64,000 nt of DNA from Aphanothece sacrum FPU1 (GCF_003864295.1 NZ_BDQK01000005.1:1-64000); one strand, 5' to 3'. Numbered from the stretch's first letter, positions 1-8,532 are shown. A program made the numbers and translations. Notes: generated by a model from the letters alone, not told the origin.

Positions 1-89
1 GTAATGGTAAAAGTTCATCTTCTATACCAGGATATGAACATATTTCAACTGAACAAGCACAACGTATTTATCGAGGTTCTCAATCATAA
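1..89 (+). CDS. 3' end of an unidentified gene (partial)
   Basis: An open frame runs from the window edge to a TAA at 87-89 and gives the last 28 residues of a protein, ending IPGYEHISTEQAQRIYRGS plus two residues. The piece is hydrophilic and could be helical. I do not recognise a family. A hairpin repeat follows within 20 bases and could end its transcript. Confidence 0.4.
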   Translation, partial: NGKSSSSIPGYEHISTEQAQRIYRGSQS

Positions 90-103
90 GATCTTGACTG
101 TAG

Positions 104-123
104 GGGCTTAATATTATTAAGCC
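104..123. repeat. GGGCTTAAT hairpin repeat, copy 1
   Basis: Arms GGCTTAAT and ATTAAGCC with a 3-nt loop. The same hairpin recurs at 5262-5287 and 43144-43170. It sits in the gap between the first partial gene and the deacetylase gene and could act as a terminator for the former. Confidence 0.6.
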
Positions 124-131
124 TATCTTTA

Positions 132-1046
132 ATGAATTTACCCATTGTTTATCATCCTCAATATGTTGTCCCTCTTCCTGATGGACATCGTTTTCCCATG
201 TCTAAATTTCGCCTGTTGTATGAATTATTATTGGCAGATGAAATTATTAAACCTGAAAATGTTTATACACCAGAATTCCCTCTACAACAAGTCCTAGAAT
301 TAATTCATACTTCTGATTATATAACAGCTTATTGTCAAGGAACTCTCGATGCTAAAGCACAACGACGTATCGGTTTACCTTGGAGTGACTTATTAGTTAA
401 ACGGACTTTGATCGCTGTCGGAGGGACTATTTTAACGGCTAAATTAGCTCTAAAGTATGGGTTAGCTTGTAATACAGCAGGGGGAACTCATCACGCTTTT
501 CCTAGTTATGGTTCAGGGTTTTGTATTTTTAATGATTTAGCGATCGCTGCTCGTTTTTTACAACAGTTAAATTTAGTTAAAAAAGTGTTAATTGTGGATC
601 TTGATGTGCATCAAGGAGATGGTACTGCTTACATTTTTCAAGATGATCCCACTGTGTTTACTTTTTCCATGCACTGTGATATAAATTTTCCAGCAATTAA
701 ACAAAAAAGTGATTTAGATATTCCTTTACCTGAAGGTTTAGACGATGAAAGTTATTTACAAATTTTAGCTCAAAATTTACCTGATGTATTATCTCAATTT
801 AAACCAGATTTAGTATTATATGATGCAGGAGTTGATACTCATGTCAAGGATAAGTTAGGAAAATTGTCTTTAACTGATAGAGGTTTATATCGTCGAGAAA
901 TGCAGGTCTTAAGTGTTTGTCTTGCTGCTGGTTATCCCGTTGCTAGTGTCATAGGTGGAGGTTATACTAAAGATATCAATAGCCTAGTTTATCGTCATTC
1001 TTTATTACATCGAGCAGCTAAAGAAGTTTCCCTGTTGCTTTCGTAG
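132..1046 (+). CDS. Histone deacetylase-family (acetoin utilization AcuC-like) deacetylase
   Basis: 304-aa protein of the zinc-dependent HDAC/AcuC/AphA amidohydrolase superfamily, which removes acyl groups from lysine side chains or polyamines. The length fits a single-domain bacterial member. Motifs in order: the catalytic His pair in GGTHHAF (about 120-121); the zinc ligands in VDLDVHQGDG (D158, H160); the third ligand in YDAGVDTH (D235); and GGGYTK with the usual transition-state tyrosine at about 278. No signal peptide is seen, so it is probably cytoplasmic. The stop codon lies in the first bases of an interspersed repeat (1043-1071). Substrate cannot be told from sequence. Confidence 0.9.
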   Translation: MNLPIVYHPQYVVPLPDGHRFPMSKFRLLYELLLADEIIKPENVYTPEFPLQQVLELIHTSDYITAYCQGTLDAKAQRRIGLPWSDLLVKRTLIAVGGTILTAKLALKYGLACNTAGGTHHAFPSYGSGFCIFNDLAIAARFLQQLNLVKKVLIVDLDVHQGDGTAYIFQDDPTVFTFSMHCDINFPAIKQKSDLDIPLPEGLDDESYLQILAQNLPDVLSQFKPDLVLYDAGVDTHVKDKLGKLSLTDRGLYRREMQVLSVCLAAGYPVASVIGGGYTKDINSLVYRHSLLHRAAKEVSLLLS

Positions 1047-1071
1047 GTTGGGTTGAGGAACGAAACCCAAC
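1043..1071. repeat. GTAGGTTGGGTTGAGGAACG interspersed repeat, copy 1
   Basis: 29-bp unit with internal symmetry (GTTGGGTT near the start, AACCCAAC at the end). Other copies are at 11317-11345, 48408-48436 (reverse) and 55103-55178 (reverse, interrupted by a hairpin). This copy supplies the deacetylase stop codon. Confidence 0.85.
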
Positions 1072-1171
1072 TCTATATCCTCCTATCATAACTTATTGCT
1101 ATATTAATAATTTAACTTTAGATAAGATTTTTTTTGTTTCTCTAAAATCTTATTTATTAAACTGAATCAAA

Positions 1172-1201
1172 GAAAAAAAGCTAACTAATATCAGTTAGCT
1201 T
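1172..1201 (-). terminator. Intrinsic terminator of the comFB-like gene
   Basis: Stem AAGCTAACT / AGTTAGCTT (1178-1186 and 1193-1201). On the minus strand it is followed by a run of seven T, the layout of a rho-independent terminator 30 bases past the stop of the minus-strand gene at 1231. It also separates that gene from the converging deacetylase gene. Confidence 0.75.
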
Positions 1202-1230
1202 ACCCTAGCACAAATATTGGAAGACAAAGA

Positions 1231-1773
1231 CTAATGAGGATCTTCTGAACTCTGAAAATAGCCCCTATTAAAACTTTCTGAAACAGATACAAATGGTTGA
1301 GATTGTAAATTTTCTTTGTGAATAATTTTATTAAGACCTTGTCGTACTAATGAAGTTAAATTATGCCAACAAAGATCCTCATTTTCATTAATTAATTGAT
1401 AATCTTTGAGTAATTTTTCTAATCTTTTTAAAGCATTATTAGCAATTTGATACTGAGTATTTTCTTCTGAAATCAACGGAGTTGATTTTCTTAATGGATC
1501 TCGTTCAATTGCTGCTATAGCACGACGTACAGCAGATTTAATTTGTTCTTGATATCTCTTTTTTCCTAATCTTTTTTGCTGTTCTTCTCCTATTTTACTA
1601 GAGGCATAAAGAGCAGGCAAACGATTAAGAGCATGAGTTTCTATCTCAATAGTATTAAAGTAAGCTTTCAACGCTTTAGGATAACATTTGAGTTGTTTCT
1701 CAATCTCCTCCTTAACGAGAATTTCCATGATATTAACATGGATTCTTGCACAATTGTCTAGATACTGTTTCAT
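1231..1773 (-). CDS. ComFB-family late competence protein (putative cyclic-dinucleotide receptor)
   Basis: 180 aa. Residues about 15-95 match the ComFB pattern: an N-terminal helix beginning MEILVKEEIEKQL, then the conserved stretch ALNRLPALYASS, then a basic helix with QIKSAVRRAIAAIERDP. The C-terminal half (from about 100) is helical and unrecognised. In cyanobacteria ComFB proteins have been described as c-di-AMP/c-di-GMP receptors linked to pili and competence, so a signalling role is likely. It stands alone with its own terminator and a leader of several hundred bases. Family assignment is from the motif; the ligand is inferred from the family. Confidence 0.75.
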   Translation of the reverse strand: MKQYLDNCARIHVNIMEILVKEEIEKQLKCYPKALKAYFNTIEIETHALNRLPALYASSKIGEEQQKRLGKKRYQEQIKSAVRRAIAAIERDPLRKSTPLISEENTQYQIANNALKRLEKLLKDYQLINENEDLCWHNLTSLVRQGLNKIIHKENLQSQPFVSVSESFNRGYFQSSEDPH

Positions 1774-2547
1774 ATTAAAAACCTTTAGGGTTAAGTTGTC
1801 AATGAAACCAACAGTTATTTGTCTATTTTCCTTCGTTAATTAGGGAGTGACAAAAAAACTGAACCTCGTATTTGACGAATTTAAAAGCTCGTTAAAGGTT
1901 GATCCGGAGAAATACGGATTAACTAAGAAATAAGCTTTGTGGTTCTCCTTAATTATACGCAAAAAAATAATAATTGTCCAGCATATTTGAAAAAATAATT
2001 AGAGTTATAAAATCTTCAACAAAATACTTAATGTCTTTATTAAATCTTTAAAAAAAAGCTTTTTTTTATCAGTAAAAATTCGGAAAATATCTGAAACCTG
2101 TTAATGATTCTTGCTAGAAATTACGGAGAAATGAGATAATAAAATTTCCCTCAATAAAGAGTGAGTAATCCATTATCGGGCCCTAAGCTAAAACGCATTT
2201 ACAATGCGTTTTAGCAAGGCAAAAGGCAAAAAGCAAAAGGCTTTCATGGAAGAGGATTGTAGCTTTTTTCTTGCATTTAACCAATAAGCAGTTTAAATGC
2301 ACAACAGCTTACTAAATACCCTTGGACAAATTGGATTGCCTACTCCTGGATCAACTACTGCGACCTAAGCTGTTGTGCATTTAAACCGCTTATTTTGAAC
2401 TTTGGTACAGACGTTAAAACCCCCTCTCCGAAGCTCCGAAGCTCCCTGCTCCCATGCAGTCACAACAGGTCAATTAAATGCGTGACAGCTTATACGGTTC
2501 CTATGGGAAAGTAAGGATAGGCATTCATTAATACTTAAGTGGAGGTT
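1774..2547. other. Repeat-filled intergenic stretch
   Basis: No gene is visible. It contains the upstream region of the ComFB gene; a perfect 13-bp inverted repeat with a 3-nt loop at 2187-2199/2203-2215; short GGCAAAAGGC-type repeats at about 2217-2240; the palindromic element at 2283-2394; and a related half-site TTAAATGCGTGACAGCTTAT at 2473-2492. Confidence 0.6.
2283..2394. mobile_element. 112-bp palindromic element with 29-bp terminal inverted repeats
   Basis: Arms at 2283-2311 and 2366-2394 are reverse complements with one mismatch (GCAG against GCGG). They share the core TTTAAATGCACAACAGCTTA around a 54-bp centre with no coding capacity. A third, single, diverged arm lies at 2473-2492. 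The form is that of a MITE or an IS remnant. No clear target duplication is seen. Confidence 0.6.
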
Positions 2548-2637
2548 AATTTTGGCGATCGCCCCTTTCATCATTTCCACGTAACCGTCTTTTAAGCCAA
2601 AATCAGTCAGGAAGACGATCACACTGATTTTAGACAT
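2548..2637 (-). pseudogene. N-terminal relic of SAM hydroxide adenosyltransferase (DUF62)
   Basis: From an ATG at 2637 with AGGA upstream the frame reads MSKISVIVFLTDFGLKDGYV, then MMKGAIAKIN. This is the start of the SAM-dependent chlorinase/fluorinase/hydroxide adenosyltransferase fold (LLTDFGxxDxYVxxMKG). Real members are about 260 aa. Here similarity stops near residue 30 and the frame runs into unrelated repeat-like sequence to a stop at 2470. The rest of the gene is not in the window, so this is a deletion relic. Confidence 0.7.
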
Positions 2638-2761
2638 TTTCCTATCAGGGAGCAAAGTTGACACAATTATAAAGATTTGGTAACAATAGCTACAAAAGAT
2701 TAGTCAGATGTTATGTTAGAGATGAAGATAAGGCACAAAAGTGAAAAAGGAGATGTCCATT

Positions 2762-2923
2762 ATGAACATAATTAACTCAGAAAATATTGCTCACGCTGCC
2801 CAAATTCATCGAGAAAGCTTACGAAAAAGCTTAAAACACCGTCTAGAAGTCGCTAGAGCATCGGGTAACGAGAAATTAGTACATCAACTTGAAGTTGAGG
2901 CTAATTATTTACGTCTTAGTTAA
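2762..2923 (+). CDS. Small PirA-like protein (possible PII-interacting regulator)
   Basis: 53-aa hydrophilic protein. The core IHRESLRKSLKHRLEVARAS continues with GNEKLVHQLEVEANYL and looks like two short helices. Start choice: the AAGGAG at 2747-2752 is directly against the ATG at 2753 but 9 bases before the ATG at 2762, so 2762 is preferred. The pattern resembles PirA, the small cyanobacterial protein that binds PII and tunes arginine synthesis; I make this match from memory of the family and hold it loosely. A hairpin terminator follows at 3003-3044. Confidence 0.5.
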   Translation: MNIINSENIAHAAQIHRESLRKSLKHRLEVARASGNEKLVHQLEVEANYLRLS

Positions 2924-3002
2924 ACCAATATCATCAACTCAAGGCAAAATTATATAAAAAAATCTTTAATGCAGTTGATGAGTACGGTTATAAATTGTAC
3001 TA

Positions 3003-3044
3003 AAGAGGCGGATTTTAATCTATTATTAGGTTAGTCCGTCTCTT
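3003..3044. terminator. Hairpin between converging genes
   Basis: Arms AAGAGGCGGA and TCCGTCTCTT pair over 10 bp around a 22-nt loop. It lies between the small plus-strand gene and the PIN-toxin operon, so it could stop transcription from either side. Confidence 0.55.
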
Positions 3045-3048
3045 AAAT

Positions 3049-3468
3049 TTATATTGTACTTAGCAGATTCTCAAAAGGCAAGTTTTGTTTCCAGCGATAA
3101 GTATTAAAATCTCGTTGATCTACCGAAAAAATGCGGCCATGTCCTAAATGTTCAGCTAAAATAACTAAGGAAGCATCAGCTAAATCCATTGGAAGGTTTT
3201 CATATTGTTTCATCAGTTGCGCAATACGAGATGTAGAATTAGTTGTTAAGTCGAAAATTGTAAATAATCCTTGATCAAGATTATTAATAAAAAGAATTTG
3301 AGAATTACTTCCTTTACGTTTCAATAAAAGATGACAAGTTTCTGTGATAACAGGCCAGGTTGTAATTAAAGGTTCATTGTATTGTTTTAACGCTTGTGTG
3401 GCAATTTGGTGATAATTGTCTTTTTGATCAATCAATGCTAACCAAAATCCTGTATCAACAATGATCAT
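3049..3468 (-). CDS. PIN-domain toxin (VapC-like ribonuclease)
   Basis: 139 aa, the normal length for a single PIN domain. The acidic active-site positions are visible: D5 in IIVDTGFW, the E in VITETCHLL, D in LPMDLADASL and D in FSVDQRDFN. PIN toxins cut tRNA or other structured RNA. Its start overlaps the end of the upstream gene by 14 bases, the usual sign of translational coupling to an antitoxin. Here that partner is unusual (see 3455-4375). Catalytic residues appear complete. Confidence 0.85.
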   Translation of the reverse strand: MIIVDTGFWLALIDQKDNYHQIATQALKQYNEPLITTWPVITETCHLLLKRKGSNSQILFINNLDQGLFTIFDLTTNSTSRIAQLMKQYENLPMDLADASLVILAEHLGHGRIFSVDQRDFNTYRWKQNLPFENLLSTI

Positions 3469-4375
3469 ATTTAGCGTTTAATGTGTCTGATAAAACTTGT
3501 TTATAGGTTGTTGATAAATCTTCTTCAACAGAACAAAACCCTATTAATCCACTTTCCTCAAATTTATCATATAGTGTTTTTTCTTGTTGGTTATTTTTAT
3601 TCTCAGATATTGCTTTTTGAGCAGCAACTCGAACATATTCATCTGATTCTTTATCAGAAGTGAAGTGTTCTAAGTAAACCTCAATTAGTTTTTTATTCAC
3701 TTCATCTTCTAGGATAATAAGAGCATCAATTAACGTTAGTTTAGTTAATCTCCCTAAGTTTCTAACAAATAGACTCGTAATTAATTCTAACTTTCTTGCT
3801 GAGGAAATTAAAGAAGCACAAGAAACACTTTTAATTAAAATCTCTAGTTTATATTCTTCAGTAAAAACTAGATATTTGTGAATTAATTTCTGACGAAATA
3901 CTTGAATACTTTGACTTAAAACCAGTTGTTTACATTCTGCAAGAAGCGCAACTGCACCATCATAAGCATCCTTAAAATCAGGTGAATTACCTAAATATAA
4001 TACGGTTAATACGTCTTCTGTCGTTTGTATATGTTTAGCACAAGATTTTTTGATGCTAACTCTTTCTTGAGGAGAAGCATTAAAATATTCTTTGATTTTA
4101 GCTAGGTTTGAATAAAAGTCTACAGGTTTCTGAAAACCAGAAGAAATGTTTACCAAAATGAAAATTCTTTTACTTTTAACAACTCCTTCTCTTGTGTTAT
4201 GTACAGTTTGTCGCATTTCATCAGATGTTAAAATTCTGATTTGCTGCGTTTTCTTAACATTTTCTGATATAGAACCTAAACATACTCCTCCATATCCCTT
4301 GAGAGTATAACTTTCAGATAAGTTATCACCCTTACTCAATGTTTTATATTCTGGACGCATGGGAGTTTTAATCAT
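3455..4375 (-). CDS. Helical protein with antitoxin-like C-terminal tail, partner of the PIN toxin
   Basis: 306 aa. The C-terminal 45 residues, including TLYDKFEESGLIGF and EEDLSTTYKQVLSDTL, look like the short antitoxins that normally precede PIN toxins. Residues 1-255 are an alpha-helical protein with no motif I know; repeated leucine-rich helices at about 125-255 suggest a HEAT-like or other superhelical scaffold. GGAGGT lies 8 bases before the ATG and overlaps the stop of the upstream gene. Gap to that gene is 4 bases, overlap with the toxin 14 bases, so the three form one operon. Toxin neutralisation by the tail is inference. Confidence 0.6.
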   Translation of the reverse strand: MIKTPMRPEYKTLSKGDNLSESYTLKGYGGVCLGSISENVKKTQQIRILTSDEMRQTVHNTREGVVKSKRIFILVNISSGFQKPVDFYSNLAKIKEYFNASPQERVSIKKSCAKHIQTTEDVLTVLYLGNSPDFKDAYDGAVALLAECKQLVLSQSIQVFRQKLIHKYLVFTEEYKLEILIKSVSCASLISSARKLELITSLFVRNLGRLTKLTLIDALIILEDEVNKKLIEVYLEHFTSDKESDEYVRVAAQKAISENKNNQQEKTLYDKFEESGLIGFCSVEEDLSTTYKQVLSDTLNAKYDHC

Positions 4376-4379
4376 AATC

Positions 4380-5144
4380 TTACCTCCATTTCTCCTGTAA
4401 TTTTTCTGTGGTTAATTTCATCAAATATTCAAGGTTATACTCATAAATAGAGGTTAACCAATCACTGAGATTAAAATCATCATCATCATAAATAAATTCT
4501 TCCATACTCTTAGATGATAAAATTAAAAATTTTACCATAGATTCATCTTCTAATCTTATTCTTTGCTCAGAAGATATATGGACAACTCCTAAAGAATTCG
4601 GCAATCTCAACATTAATTTAAAATCAAATAATTCTAATTCATTATCTAATTCTTCAATATTATTAATGAATTTAAAAATCTTAGGATTATCTTTAGGAGT
4701 AGACCATTCTAAATCTTTATCAATTAAACACACAAAATTAAAATTGTAACTTTTTAAGTTCAATAGTAATGGTTCGTCATCTAAATATAATTTTGAATAC
4801 CAAGATTTAAAATTATGCCATTCATCAATAAATTCTTGTAAAATATCCTTAAAGTCAATATTATTGTCATCATTTGGTCTAATGTAACTATAAAGAAAGC
4901 TACTATTACTAAATTTAATTAACCGATCAGATTCAAAATTAGCAAACGAAACTACACTGACACTATTGCCAAATAAAGAAGTTTCATCTTCAAAATTACC
5001 AGATTGATCTTCCGTTTCAGGAAATCTATCTTTAATGGTTTCCCAATATAACCCAAGATAAGCTGAAGAAAAACTGATTGTCTCAAATTCTACCCCAAAA
5101 ATAATCTCAAATATTGGTAACTTGTTAAACGTGATCGTATTCAT
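4380..5144 (-). CDS. TIGR04255-like sporadically distributed protein
   Basis: 254 aa, acidic and AT-rich. The opening (FNKLPIFEIIFGVEF followed by YLGLYWETIKDRFPE) has the layout of TIGR04255 proteins, which begin with a proline-hydrophobic-glutamate stretch and a WxxIxxxFP segment. Those proteins are patchily distributed and of unknown function. It is the first gene of the operon ending in the PIN toxin. No membrane segment or known catalytic motif is seen. The family match rests on a short N-terminal pattern. Confidence 0.5.
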   Translation of the reverse strand: MNTITFNKLPIFEIIFGVEFETISFSSAYLGLYWETIKDRFPETEDQSGNFEDETSLFGNSVSVVSFANFESDRLIKFSNSSFLYSYIRPNDDNNIDFKDILQEFIDEWHNFKSWYSKLYLDDEPLLLNLKSYNFNFVCLIDKDLEWSTPKDNPKIFKFINNIEELDNELELFDFKLMLRLPNSLGVVHISSEQRIRLEDESMVKFLILSSKSMEEFIYDDDDFNLSDWLTSIYEYNLEYLMKLTTEKLQEKWR

Positions 5145-5261
5145 TTTAGATACAACTGAGCCATAGTCAATAGTAAATCCTTTAGTGATTTATTATATCA
5201 TAAAAAGTTATTTTATCCAAATATAGATTAAGCTAATACCCTAAAGATTACCTTAAATGTC

Positions 5262-5287
5262 AGGGCTTAATGCCATTAAGCCCCTAC
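5262..5287. repeat. GGGCTTAAT hairpin repeat, copy 2
   Basis: Same hairpin as at 104-123 and 43144-43170, here followed by CCCCTAC. It lies just past the stop of the ABC exporter gene on the minus strand and may serve as its terminator. Confidence 0.6.
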
Positions 5288-5328
5288 ACGGTATATTACT
5301 ACTTAAGTCCTATTTATTAAAAATTAAT

Positions 5329-7071
5329 CTAAAATTCCTCTGAACCTTTGGTGTATTGTTGCTTATAAAACTGAGCATAACGCCCTTCTTTTTCTAATAA
5401 TTCATGATGAGTTCCTGACTCTACTACTTGTCCTTTTTCTAACACTAAAATACAATCAGCACGACGTACTGTACTTAACCGATGAGCAATAACAAAAACC
5501 GTCCGATTTTCCATTACCCTTTCTAACGCTTCTTGTACCAAAGCTTCCGACTCAGAATCTAAAGCAGATGTAGCTTCATCTAGTATCATAATACGAGGAT
5601 TTAATAACACGGCCCTTGCGATCGCAATTCTTTGTTTTTGTCCTCCAGATAAGTTAACACCCCGTTCTCCGACCCAAGTATGATAACCTTGAGAAAAGCC
5701 CATAATAAAAGAATGAGCATTAGCAATTTTTGCCGCTTTTTCAATAGCAGGATAATCTAATTCCTCTTGTCCATAAGCAATATTTTGAGCAATAGTTCCT
5801 GAAAATAAAGTAGTTTCTTGAGGAACGATACCAATTTGACGACGAAGACTGGTTAAACTAACATCTTTAATATCAATTCCATCAATTAATATTTCTCCAT
5901 CTTGAGGATCATAAAAACGGGGTAATAAATTAACTAAAGTCGTTTTTCCTGCACCAGAAGACCCAACTAAAGCGATAATTTGTCCAGGTTCTGCTAATAA
6001 ACTAAGATTTCTTAATACAGGTTGATCTGGTTTATAAGCAAAACTAACCTGAGAATATTCTACTTTTCCCGTAACATGAGGCAACGTTAAAGCATTATCT
6101 TTTTCTATAACTGTGGGTTGTTCAGCCATTAATTCGAAAATGCGATCAACCGATGCTTCTGCTTGTTTAAACTCATTATAATTGCTAGTCATTAAATCAA
6201 TAGGATGAAGTAATATAGCAACTGCGGCTAAATAACTCACAAATTCTTCTGACCTTAAATTACCTTGAGAAATTTGCCAACCCCCAATCAAAAATAGGGA
6301 CATAATACTAATTGCTTCTAAAAATCCCACCACCGGATATTGAGTAGCTTTTAATTTTTCTGCCCGATATCTAGCATTACGATTTTGTTTAGCTTCTTGA
6401 TTAAACCGTTTCACCTCATAATCTTGGGCAGCGAAAGCTTTAACAACTCGAATACCGCTAAAAATTTCTGTTAGTAAAGCAGAAAGATTAGAAATTTGAT
6501 TTTGACTGCGACGGGATAAAATTAATAATTTTTCTCCAAACTGACTGACCAAAGTTGCCATTAAAGGAGCTAAAATTAAACTAGCAATAGTCAACTGCCA
6601 GTTCAGATAAAACATATAAGCTGGAATAACAATTAATTGCAAAGCATTAGAGACAAATTGATGAGATAATTTATCCACAACTTCCCCAACCTTGTCAATA
6701 TCTTCCGTTAAACGATAGGTCAAATCTCCAGTTTTTGTAGTTTCAAAATAATCTAATCCTAATCTATGAAGATGGGCATAAACAGCGTTACGCACATTTA
6801 AAACCATCTCTAAAGAAGCATTGATCATAAAAATATTTTGACCGTATTGAAAAATGCCCCGAAGAAAAAAAGCGAGGGTTCCTAACCCTAACCAATAGGC
6901 TACTTGTTCAACCTTTCCTTGTCCCATATATAAAGAGACTTGACCCGCTAAAAAAGGCAAACATAATGTTACCAGGACAAATCCTAAAATACAGATAAAT
7001 CCTTTAACTAATAAGGGCCATTGTGGCCACAAATAAGGCAATATTTGCCACCAACTAGAACGAGTTTTCAT
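5329..7071 (-). CDS. ABC-type exporter, fused membrane and ATPase half-transporter
   Basis: 580-aa MsbA/HlyB-type half transporter that works as a dimer to export lipids, peptides or drugs. Residues 20-305 carry the six membrane helices; residues 335-575 are the ATPase, with Walker A GSSGAGKTT at 370-378, Q-loop PQET, signature LSGGQ at 474-478, Walker B IMILDEATS and H-loop AHRLST. All ATPase motifs are intact. The start overlaps the stop of the LpxB-related gene by 4 bases, so they are co-transcribed; a lipid or glycolipid cargo is a fair guess from that pairing but unproved. Confidence 0.92.
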   Translation of the reverse strand: MKTRSSWWQILPYLWPQWPLLVKGFICILGFVLVTLCLPFLAGQVSLYMGQGKVEQVAYWLGLGTLAFFLRGIFQYGQNIFMINASLEMVLNVRNAVYAHLHRLGLDYFETTKTGDLTYRLTEDIDKVGEVVDKLSHQFVSNALQLIVIPAYMFYLNWQLTIASLILAPLMATLVSQFGEKLLILSRRSQNQISNLSALLTEIFSGIRVVKAFAAQDYEVKRFNQEAKQNRNARYRAEKLKATQYPVVGFLEAISIMSLFLIGGWQISQGNLRSEEFVSYLAAVAILLHPIDLMTSNYNEFKQAEASVDRIFELMAEQPTVIEKDNALTLPHVTGKVEYSQVSFAYKPDQPVLRNLSLLAEPGQIIALVGSSGAGKTTLVNLLPRFYDPQDGEILIDGIDIKDVSLTSLRRQIGIVPQETTLFSGTIAQNIAYGQEELDYPAIEKAAKIANAHSFIMGFSQGYHTWVGERGVNLSGGQKQRIAIARAVLLNPRIMILDEATSALDSESEALVQEALERVMENRTVFVIAHRLSTVRRADCILVLEKGQVVESGTHHELLEKEGRYAQFYKQQYTKGSEEF

Positions 7072-8306
7072 ATTAACCGATCACTACTCACTGCTAAATC
7101 TTCATGATTCACTCCCAGATAATTTAACAGAAGATTGGCAATTCTGATAGAGGCCCCTGGAGGGCCAAAACGATTTTTTCCCTGTTCCACACAAGCGGCC
7201 AAATAATCTTTATCAGCAACGGTTTTGGCCACACATTGGGCTGCCTCCCGTAAGGTTTGGGCAGTTGCGGCCCCCGTTCCAATAGTTTGGGCGCAACTGC
7301 CAATAAGTCGGGTTTGGGCCTCGGCAAATTGATAGGTAAATTGAGGTCCTTCTCCAGGTACTTGAATAACAGGTTTGCCTAAAGCAATGCCTTGATCTAC
7401 CGCTAATCCCGCCATGCCTAACATTAGGGTACAATTATGTAAAATGTCACTGAAAGCATCTGCATAAAATAAGACCTCAGCCGTCCCTTGATCGGTTTTA
7501 TAGGTCAATTTGCCCTCTGTATATTCCCAGCCTTCAGAAGTGGCAATTTCGGGCAATTCTGTCATTATTTTTGGCACTAAGGCGGCCCTAAATTGGATAT
7601 TCTCGACCCCCATGACTTTGACAATTTCTAAGACCAGTTTGAGTTGTAAAGTAAAGTTACGAATGGCTTCAGGTAGACGAGAACCTGGAAGCAGGGCTAT
7701 CATAGGATGATTGGGATTTAGTTGTAAATCAATTCCTGTCGGATTAAGTTTATCTAGAGAAGGAATACCGCCAAATTTGGCTTTAGAGAATCCTTGTTGC
7801 TTTAAATCTTGGGCTGTGTAAGGATCTCTGGTAATAACTGCTAAACATTTTGGCGATCGCAAGAATTGACCAATAAAGGGGCCAATATATAAATTGCCTT
7901 CATAAAGGGCAGACAGACAAGAAATGAAGGAAACATAACGATATCCGGTAGAATAAGCAAATCCTTGAGATATGGTGTCTCCTGTAGCCATAATTAGGTC
8001 ACAGGTGGGGGCATATTGCCAAACAGCTTTTAATTGTTCCCAGGTGAGTCCTACTAGACCCGCTTTGAGATCCGTTAGCAGACGAAAACGGTTAATATAG
8101 GAAAATCCCCCAGAAGGCATATTTTGCGTGGGGCCAATAATAGGAACGTTTAACCGACGATAGGCGTTACCTTCGCCTACAATGGGCATAGCGGCTACAT
8201 CCAAGGTAGGACACAATTCTAATAGGGTTTCTATGACATAAGAGGAATGGTTGTCCTCTCCATGACCATTACTAATAAATAAAACTCGTTTCGACGAGGA
8301 AGGCAT
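7068..8306 (-). CDS. Lipid-A-disaccharide synthase-related protein
   Basis: 412 aa. It matches the cyanobacterial LpxB-related family (TIGR03492 type): N-terminal FISNGHGEDN Rossmann entry, GDTISQGFA, LLPGSRLPEAI near the middle and a C-terminal nucleotide-sugar-binding half with GLAVDQGIALGKPVIQVPGEGPQ (shortened here to its key residues G, PVIQVPG and the acidic ends). The fold is GT-B. The true substrate is unknown; it is distinct from genuine LpxB. It is transcribed first in an operon with the ABC exporter (4-base overlap). Confidence 0.8.
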   Translation of the reverse strand: MPSSSKRVLFISNGHGEDNHSSYVIETLLELCPTLDVAAMPIVGEGNAYRRLNVPIIGPTQNMPSGGFSYINRFRLLTDLKAGLVGLTWEQLKAVWQYAPTCDLIMATGDTISQGFAYSTGYRYVSFISCLSALYEGNLYIGPFIGQFLRSPKCLAVITRDPYTAQDLKQQGFSKAKFGGIPSLDKLNPTGIDLQLNPNHPMIALLPGSRLPEAIRNFTLQLKLVLEIVKVMGVENIQFRAALVPKIMTELPEIATSEGWEYTEGKLTYKTDQGTAEVLFYADAFSDILHNCTLMLGMAGLAVDQGIALGKPVIQVPGEGPQFTYQFAEAQTRLIGSCAQTIGTGAATAQTLREAAQCVAKTVADKDYLAACVEQGKNRFGPPGASIRIANLLLNYLGVNHEDLAVSSDRLI

Positions 8307-8424
8307 AGGGTAATTTCCTTTAACAGTTTTTTAAAGTTTAACTTTCTTCCCCAAAAAGTCCCCCGATTGATTAAGGGGATGAATTTTGCGTAAACTCTAT
8401 GATACAATGCACACCAGATAAAAC

Positions 8425-8526
8425 AGATATAAAGTTGAGAAGCTTGCCCATTATCTACAGGGTCACGAGTCCGTCAGGAATTAACCATCGGTGAAGCTGA
8501 TTTAGTAGCTTTTGTCTGTAATAATT
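8425..8526 (+). pseudogene. Possible frameshifted gene relic
   Basis: Two adjoining frames give VEKLAHYLQGHESVR and then QELTIGEADLVAF, which read as one continuous helical segment if a one-base shift near 8476 is allowed. I cannot name a family. It directly precedes the MntA-HepT gene and could be a remnant of a former neighbour. Confidence 0.25.
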
Positions 8527-8532
8527 AAAATT

